NCBI GenBank assembly: GCA_018907035.1
Contig: JACCIC010000165.1
Span: 186,001-250,000 of the forward strand
DNA length: 64,000 nt
Source of the DNA: Sycobia sp. Sy_11
Lineage: Eukaryota > Arthropoda > Insecta > Hymenoptera > Epichrysomallidae
Reading direction: 5' to 3'
The translations under genes and the position numbers were made by a program. Numbering within the stretch: the stretch's first letter is position 1; each line of letters opens with the position of its first letter. Below the pieces are notes generated by a model. The model had not been told where the DNA came from. It ran no database searches and saw nothing but the letters and a program-made list of their open reading frames with translations. Below are positions 57,060 through 64,000 of the stretch, one piece after another.

Positions 57060-57660
57060 AAAAAAACAACATTTTTACGTATTTTAATACAAATCTTTAT
57101 TCTAGCCTTCAAAATTGGCTCTTCTCGAGCCAATTCAAGCATGCCAACGCTTAATCTCATTTTCCATATACCTGTTGGAATATATACACATGTGCCTCAT
57201 CTGGGATTGCTTTCAGTTCATATTTATAAATCCATGTTTCGTCACCAATAATGATGCGTTTGATGAATGTAGGGTCCTCAGCTTCGTTTTGAAGTATCTC
57301 TTTTACGACATCTACTCGACGCTATTATTGCAAAAGATTCAAATGTTTTGGAACGAGTCTAGCATTGACACGCTTCATGTGCAAAACATTAACCAAAATA
57401 TGTTGAGTAGAGAGACATAAGAGATGTTGAGAGATTCTTGTCTCTCTGATGCCAACACGACAATTTGGGGAGCACCATTTCCTCAACTTTTTCGATGTTA
57501 TCGTCGTTAACAGAGGTGAATGGGTGACTTTTGCATGAGGCAAATTTTCGACGACTTCATAAGCTTCACTGAATACTTTGTGCCACTCAAATACTTGCGT
57601 TTGCGATAAAGTAGACTCTTCAAAACACTCTAAAACACAAAATTTCAAGCCAACTCACTG
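57060..57660 (-). pseudogene. Tc1/mariner relic, N-terminal and first catalytic block
   Basis: A 107-codon frame (57648-57325) reads CFEESTLSQTQVFEWHKVFS and ends ARLVPKHLNLLQ. Then, after a stop, DPTFIKRIIIGDETWIYKYE holds the first catalytic Asp (IGDETW). It breaks up at 57060. SETMAR-like group. C-terminal half missing. Confidence 0.75.
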
Positions 57661-58149
57661 ATCAACTTTTTTTCCATAGTCAATATCATCAGACAAACTT
57701 GTTGCATCCTAATACAAAGCTGATAAATACACACTAATGGACATATGGCGTTGAAACTTCACAAGAACATCAAGAAAGTTTTTATCAATATAGAAAAAAA
57801 AAATTTACCGATTCAGTTTACGCGTGGAGTTTGAATGCACCAGTCCGGGTTAAATTTGCTCATATGGTATGAATTGTAAGATTAATTAAAGGTGTGAATT
57901 ATAGCAAGAATTTATTCATTGAAATCATGGATCTACTTTGTCAAGAAAAGATAATATTGTATGCTTTCTTAGGAAAAATTCACAGGCCTACGACGAATGA
58001 GGAAATAATTAACGATATAGAAAAATTAAAAATCAGTTCCGCAGACATTGGATGAGTCTAAAAGTAGACAGGAAAAACCGTTAGAAACCTATTTGCTCTA
58101 TGTATAAGAGAAGAATATTTAATATTTATGAGTATTTATGAGCTAAGTA
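57661..58149. other. Spacer
   Basis: A few short plus-strand open pieces near 57920-58050 resemble nothing I can name. Confidence 0.35.
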
Positions 58150-58900
58150 AATGCAACAATCAATTATTTTTTCAAAATTCATTTTTTGCTTTAAAATAGT
58201 CCTCCTCCGAGTCAATACAAACTTATTGTTTTGGAACAGCATGTCAACTGACTTTTTCACGTCGTTGACCGGAATGATCTTCAAAATAACGTCCTTACCT
58301 TTCGGATATCCTGGACGTCTCTCTAAGGATTTCTTTTCATCGGTAAATGCAAATTTTCAAAAAAGTAGAAGTCACAAGGTGCCATATGAGGTGAATATTA
58401 GGAGCGATTGATTATCATAATGCTGTTTTTCATTAAAAATCAGTTACCAATATCAATCGATGGGATGGCACATCATCATGCAACATAAACCAGCTTCAAC
58501 TTTCACGAAATTCTGGCTGAACATAATGAATACGGGAAAGCAAACGCTTCATAGCATCAAGATAGTACAGAATATGAACCGTTTGGTTAGGTGGAATAGA
58601 TTCTTGATGAATAATGTCCAATAAATCATAGAAAACAATGAGCTGTATTTCGATTTTTGCTTGAGGTTCATCGAGGATTTCCATTCGGCACTTTGAAGTT
58701 GAATTTCAGGATCATATTGAAAATATCATGTCTCGTCAGTAGTTACGATAGAATAAAGATAGTTTTGTTCTTTTTTGGCTTCTTTAATCATGTTTTTAGA
58801 ATGCTGAAATCAAAGCACTTTTTGGGCCCCAGTCAATTTTTGTCGGAACGAAGAGGAACGAACCTTTCGGAGGCTAAACGCTCGGTCAAAATGCGATGAA
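58150..58900 (-). pseudogene. Tc1/mariner relic, catalytic domain
   Basis: The minus strand reads IVTTDET with stop, then YFQYDPEIQLQSAEW at about 58700-58760, and then a frame (58684-58496) IEIQLIVFYDLLDIIHQESI, PPNQTVHILYYLDAMKRLLS that matches the F-P-P-GQTVN-YYLxxLxRL block. The rest toward 58150 is barely readable. A 101-codon minus frame upstream (59115-58810) is probably its N-terminal region, not firmly recognised. Confidence 0.65.
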
Positions 58901-59119
58901 TTGATGCTGATGACTAATTGAATTCCACTTTCATGTAGCGCACCGACAATTTCGCCTTTTGTTGATGAATTGACGTACTTTTTCGATGTTTCTTTTGCGG
59001 ATCGCTTCTCTTGGCCGATCCTAACATTCGCTATAATTGAGCTATTCCCTGCCGTCTTTGAAATGCCCAAATTACTCCTTAATTGTTGGACAAGATAAAC
59101 AATCATTACCATCAACTTG

Positions 59120-60649
59120 TTTTATTATTTGATGTGTTTTGGTAAAAGTTTTGCCGAGTTCAAAACAAAAGTTGATGTTACTCTTTCCTCAAAGTTCATT
59201 TCCCGACCAACAAACAAAACACGTTGTCACTTGAGGCCCAATAACTTCGCTTTTACTCATTCAAGATGTCCCGATCAAACGTGTATGCTCATATATAGAT
59301 GGCGTATAAAGTCTGGAAACTTGTGAAACAGATCTGGTACAGACAATATAGAAGGATCAAATGTATTGTACATAATAAAAAATGTTATCGCGAATTCTTT
59401 CATAAAAGTAATTCAAAGTATTTTTCCAAAAAATATTCGGATTAATACTCTTCTATACATACTCGAAAAGAAGACCAATTAATTATTCTATGAATTACGT
59501 AAATCGCCTATAGAGGGATATAGTGGTGTCTCGAAAACGTACAATAGAGCAAAGTAATAGTGTTATTGGGATAACTTAAAAGACGATATACAACAGCTAA
59601 TACAACATTTTAACTACATTTTCCTTTACCTTTCTTTCCTGTTTACTATCATACCATAGCTTAAGTTCAGTTTATTTTATCAGGAATAAGATTTCTTATT
59701 TTATTACTTTTGATTTACATTTTTCGTTCAAAAACTATTTTTAGATAGAATTAATTAGTTATTTCTTTAATAAAATAAGAAGTATGCTATGATACTCTTG
59801 GAAACCATTACTAATGACATATAAATGATAAATAATAGTTGGTAAACTTAATAATTTAAGAAAACCTCACTAATGAACAAAAATAAATTATTTTAACTTT
59901 GCATTGAAAATTTTTGATATAAATAGAACATATACCTATAAGCCTATAATTATTATAGATACAGAAAGGCACGAGACTTATTTTATTTTGATTACAGGAT
60001 GCGATATTCATCCAGCTGTTTTTCATTTTTCATGCCAATATGATCAAGGAATTATAGATTAGAATTCTCGGTCAACATACTCCAATGTAACTACCATTTT
60101 GCTTCAGGAGGTGTGAAACAAACCATTCCCGACAACGAAATTAATGTTTTCAGTCAATGTGTACAATTATTGCAGATTAATAAATTTGATGATTCTCACG
60201 TTATTAATATAAGGTTGAGATGCAAAGTACTATATATCATCGTGGCAGACTGTCTCATATATCCATTACAGTTGATGGAATATTAAGTGACATCAATATG
60301 ATATCAGCTCCCCAGCATGTATAAATGTTGACGTAACCGGTATACTAATGCTGAATAATCCGTAATTTATGATTTTGGGGTAAATTAATATAGCACGCAC
60401 GGACTTAAGGGAACTGTCAACTCGGGTCATGCGTGCAACGGAGCTAGTTACGTAGATCCGTTTGGGATTTATAACGTAGTTGTTCTTGTAATAATTTCAC
60501 CTATTCTTGCTTCCATATAAAAAGGTGCTTTCTCAGCGTCTGCTTCCAAATGGTGTTATTTTTTGTTTAAATTTGTTTTTTTTTTGCTTAACTTACAGTT
60601 TGCTCCATTAAAATACGAAAATATACGATATATACATACATACATATAC

Positions 60650-60650
<1 letters not shown>
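59120..60650. other. AT-rich region without recognised genes
   Basis: No open frame with family resemblance; (TA)n tract at 60653-60688 closes it. Confidence 0.5.
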
Positions 60651-60691
<41 letters not shown>

Positions 60692-60819
60692 TCATTTTTA
60701 TAAATATTAAAGTTAATAAAATCAGACTCCAAAGAACGTTAGCCGCACTATAAAAGTCCTTTTATAGTACCTAGAATAAAATACTATTAATTAAGCACTG
60801 ATAGAACCCTACCCTATAA

Positions 60820-61270
60820 AATGGCAACTAAAGCTTCTATAAACGAAAAAATTTTGACATTGATCTTGACAGAAATTCATAGAGAATTATTAACTAGGGC
60901 ATAGCGGTGCAGGCAACTTAAAAGAGTTACAAAAACAATTGGCGGATATATTATTTGATGAAAACAACTTAGATATATCAAAACCCGCCGACAAAGATAA
61001 TTCGCCTATGTTAACGTAAAATATACTAGATAATAACGCTGAGATAGCAACGTTATATAAGGCTTCGAGTACAGATCTTAAGGAAACATCAAGTCCAATA
61101 AAAGAACTGTAAAATACGAAATCTACAATAAACATAAATTCAAACATATCACAATAATATACGGGAACAATTCCATGAAATAATAAAGTGGGCCCATTGA
61201 ATCCAAAAATTAAATAAATAAACACATCCAGCGGCTGTTTGGTGTGAAGTAGATGATAGCGGCGTGGGGG
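60820..61270 (+). pseudogene. Unrecognised broken coding-like segment
   Basis: From ATG at 60821 the plus strand reads MATKASINEKILTLILTEIH, then a stop, and in another frame NLKELQKQLADILFDENNLD. Helix-rich and charged, perhaps a gag fragment. The 129-codon minus-strand frame over the same bases looks like a shadow. Weak. Confidence 0.2.
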
Positions 61271-61304
61271 ACTTATCAAACCATCCTCAGTTTGATAAGT
61301 CCGT
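61271..61304. repeat. Back-to-back transposon ends (13-bp inverted repeat)
   Basis: GGACTTATCAAAC-CATCCTCA-GTTTGATAAGTCC. The left half looks like the right end of a mariner of the same family, the right half like the left end of the relic that follows. Confidence 0.7.
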
Positions 61305-62192
61305 GTAAAAATGAAAACTGATTTTTTTTAATAAATCGATTTTATTTTAAGTCTCCTTTTAGGCTTACATTACTTCATCCAACTATGTTTTAGTTTTGAT
61401 CCCTTCTAAATAATAGGATTTGTCGAAGTCTGTAAAATAGCCATTAGTTCTTTCAATCACCTCCTCGCCAGCCATTTCTTCATATTAGGGAATAATTAAT
61501 AGTTCGATGGAGCCAAGTGTGGAGAATGGGGGGGCGGGATGTGAAACGATTTGGAACACTATTTCCATTAGTTTTGTGACCACAACTAATAAGGTGTGAG
61601 CTGGTGCGTTGTCGTGATGAAAGAGGATTTTTTGTGGACTAATCAGGGACGTTTTTCTTGCAACTCGGTTTTCAAACGATCCAGTAACGATGAATAATAT
61701 TCATCTTTAATAGTTTTACCCTTTTCCAGAAAGTCAATAAAGATTATTCTTTGCGAATCCTAACAGAAAGTCGCCATAACCTTCCCGGCCGAAAGAATTG
61801 TCTTCGCCTTTTTCGGAGCAGATCCCCTTGATAATCCATTGTTTAGATTGCTCTTTGGTCTCAGGAGTGTAGTAATGTATCCATGTTTAAACTACAGCTG
61901 CGAAACGACGATTAAAATCTTGCGGACTTCTCGGAAATAGCTGGAAATCGTTCTTGCAACAGCTCACAGAATTTCGTTTTTGATCGTTCGTGAGCATCAA
62001 AGGTCAATCTTGGTACTGACCTGGCGGATAGCTTTTTCATATCTATTTTTTTTGATTCGAATACAAAGTAATACACCGATCTGGCTGAAACTCGATATAA
62101 GTTCTTCGAAAAGGCGCTACTAATTAAAAATAAGGTCGATATGGACAAGGGTACCATCTCTCTGAGTTTATACGCACTTATCAAACGACCCT

Positions 62193-62196
<4 letters not shown>
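61284..62196 (-). pseudogene. Irritans-type mariner relic
   Basis: Bounded by GTTTGATAAGTCCGTGTAAA on the left and, on the other strand, GTTTGATAAGTGCGTATAAA on the right (near 62170-62190). Minus-strand words: a 90-codon frame with DMKKLSARSVPRLTFDAHE (62060-61990); further on, FLEKGKTIKDEYYSSLLDRL and KTELQEKRP near 61650-61740. The middle is deleted relative to a 1.3-kb element. Inactive. Confidence 0.75.

Positions 62197-62237
<41 letters not shown>
62195..62237. repeat. (TA)n microsatellite
   Basis: Pure TA tract between the mariner relic and the second 60-bp-unit array. Confidence 0.95.
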
Positions 62238-62239
<2 letters not shown>

Positions 62240-62541
62240 CAAACGACTTCTATGGAAAACTATCGTAGAAGAATATGATAGAATACGATGTCCAGATATG
62301 CGAGAATGATTTTTGCGGGGATTTTTGTTTACGGGAGGTAGAAGAAGATGTTCCAACACGCCTGAATATCGTATTCTACCGGCCCAACAAGAAACTTCTC
62401 GCTGAAGTCATTCCGAGATAACTGGACATTGTATTCTATCGTACGAATACAAAATTCCTTGTAGAAGTCGTACTGTGAGACTTGAACACAGCATTCTAGT
62501 AACTGAACACGAAACTACAATATTTTTCGTGGAATCCATAT
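62240..62541. repeat. Foldback-like element made of 60-bp units (locus 2)
   Basis: Units GATAGAATACGATGTCCAGA (about 62278) and a diverged neighbour lie in one direction. From about 62350 the units run in reverse complement (GACATTGTATTCTATCGTAC at about 62425). The right end, read on the minus strand, is ATATGGATTCCACGAAAAAT, similar to the left end of locus 1 (ATACGGTTTCGACTGAAAAA). Shorter than locus 1, about 4-5 units. Confidence 0.7.
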
Positions 62542-64000
62542 GTTAGATGTAGATATATCTATGTTTTATATATTTTCGTATTTGAAAATAATCATCGCGA
62601 ATATTTAGTTCATGTTGCATAATGAAATTGAAGCAAAAAATGTGTTTTATGAAATAGCACTATTCCATAGACACACGCACTCTCACTCTCCTACTAGTTA
62701 AAGATTACAACTATACGGGAGGGCATAGATCTAGCATAGTAACACAGTTGTGCGGAGAGTATTATTATTTATATTAGTATAATGTTATTATTATACATTA
62801 TTATTTTAAATCGTTGGCTTACCTGAATTTACATGAGCGGCGATGAATTAGAACGAATGATTTACAATAAATTACACCAATAAAAGCCAAAATTAGGAGT
62901 GCACCCGGTCAACCGACTGTGACAAAGTCGCTTCGCACGAACTCTCTCAGGAGCTAAAAAACTTGTCCAGACGTCTATAAAATCCTCCCGAGAACCATAT
63001 CCTAACCTAAAACTATTCGATCTCTGTTGCGAGGCGTTTTACAAAAGAGAGACTGCTAATTGATCTCCTGTTCAAAAGAGATTGTGAACCTGGTTGCAAG
63101 GTGTACGTCAAAACATCAGCGGAATTAAATATTTTCTTTTATTTTCTTCCCTATGAAAATCACTCCGATTCGCCTAAATTATAAATTTCCCACATGGAAA
63201 ATAGCACCCGGTATGCGATCGGTAGACAGCGGCGAATAATGAAGTAGTGGACAATAGTGCACTTTAAATATTAAATATTGTAATTATAATCACTTTATTA
63301 ATTTCTTTTTTTCGTTATTTTTATTTGCTACAAGAACGTACCACAACATCGAGTGGTGTGTCATAGTCTTATTTGAATAAATTATTTTTTTTACATCATT
63401 TTATAAAATATACACTCTGTTGCAGGAACATTATTTTACGAAATTCGCTGTCCGCTCCTGCAAATACTTTCTCCCCTGTAAAATAACCCTGAAATATTAC
63501 CACGTAAGCTATCCCGGGAGTGATAAGAACGTTACATTAAAATATTTTGTACTACGTTGATACATGCCAGTAGTTATAAATTGATTTTAATTATATATAA
63601 TAATGGCGACAATATAGAATTACAATATTATTGTATGGTTAGTTGTTAATGTCGTGATTGAGGTGAAATAGATTAGAGGTAATAGAATATCAGGATATTT
63701 AATGCAATTTACAAATTTCAATCAACGATATTTCGAGAAGAACAAAGATATCTCAGATCTTAAAAATGAATTTTGAAGGATAGGAGTAGATGAAAGTAGT
63801 AAATGAAAGTAGACCTTTCAGATAGTTTTCATCATTTAAAAAAAAACGTTCAGAACCCCTAATATACAAAAAACCGCCGTTTTGTCCCTTCAGGTTGAGA
63901 TATCTAAAAAATTAGACATGAAGGGAAAATTCCAACTCCGTTTCTCAATCTCTCATTTTTTCAATTTTATTTTTGTCTAAATCATTTATAAATGAGCATT
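62542..64000. other. No recognisable gene
   Basis: AT-rich with a slightly GC-richer patch at 62890-63110. No open frame above 60 codons and no repeat matched to the rest of the window. Confidence 0.5.

Noticed and set aside
60890..61279. 129-codon minus-strand hydrophobic frame
   Set aside because: It lies opposite a charged, gag-like plus-strand reading and has no start context or family match; more likely a shadow.

Overview
The window looks like insect nuclear DNA, and a hymenopteran such as an ant is my best guess. It is AT-rich and full of (TA)n and (CT/GA)n microsatellites. Its coding content is almost entirely eukaryotic transposable elements: mauritiana- and irritans-type mariner, Tc1-like, Ty3/Gypsy, an R1-like LINE, a Penelope-like fragment and a Kolobok/Mutator-like DNA transposon. 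I see no confident host gene, tRNA, rRNA or CRISPR. Genus is inference; sequence searches would be needed.

Layout. 0-5.7 kb: dispersed repeats, a foldback-like element built of exact 60-bp tandem units, two opposed mariner relics and a small MITE-like repeat. 6.04-7.33 kb: a full-length mariner with an open transposase. 7.7-21.4 kb: a decayed minus-strand Ty3/Gypsy-like element between two ~1-kb direct repeats, with gag, protease, RT, RNase H and integrase in order, then an extra ORF region with CCHC knuckles after the integrase, and a 3.8-kb AT-rich leader. 21.6-25.0 kb: an R1-like LINE relic. 25.5-26.0 kb: a Tc1/mariner tail. 26.59-29.31 kb: a DNA transposon with terminal inverted repeats and a lightly damaged ~600-codon transposase. 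29.6-31.4 kb: a Gypsy integrase relic. 31.5-33.2 kb: a second copy of the first repeat and an LTR-like block.

33.3-39.5 kb: a large imperfect inverted duplication containing paired mariner relics, one arm split by an irritans mariner. 41-44 kb: a mariner fragment, a CpG-rich block and a second full-length mariner whose second catalytic Asp is Asn. 44.4-45.0 kb: a Penelope-like endonuclease relic. 45.3-47.6 kb: a palindromic element with ~0.9-kb arms, one arm end recurring at 49.6 kb. 48-50 kb: another palindromic repeat, a GA/CT inverted microsatellite pair and a Tc1 relic. 51.6-54.3 kb: a small ORF and a Gypsy relic. 54.3-56.4 kb: nested mariners, including a third full-length copy with its triad intact. 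57-62.2 kb: more degenerate mariners. 62.2-62.5 kb: the 60-bp-unit foldback element again.

The elements form a stratified nest rather than a pathway: old Gypsy, LINE and mariner relics, intermediate inverted duplications, and a recent burst of one mauritiana-type mariner. The least familiar items are the 60-bp foldback family, the long-arm palindromic element, the large inverted duplication, and the near-intact Kolobok/Mutator-like transposon.
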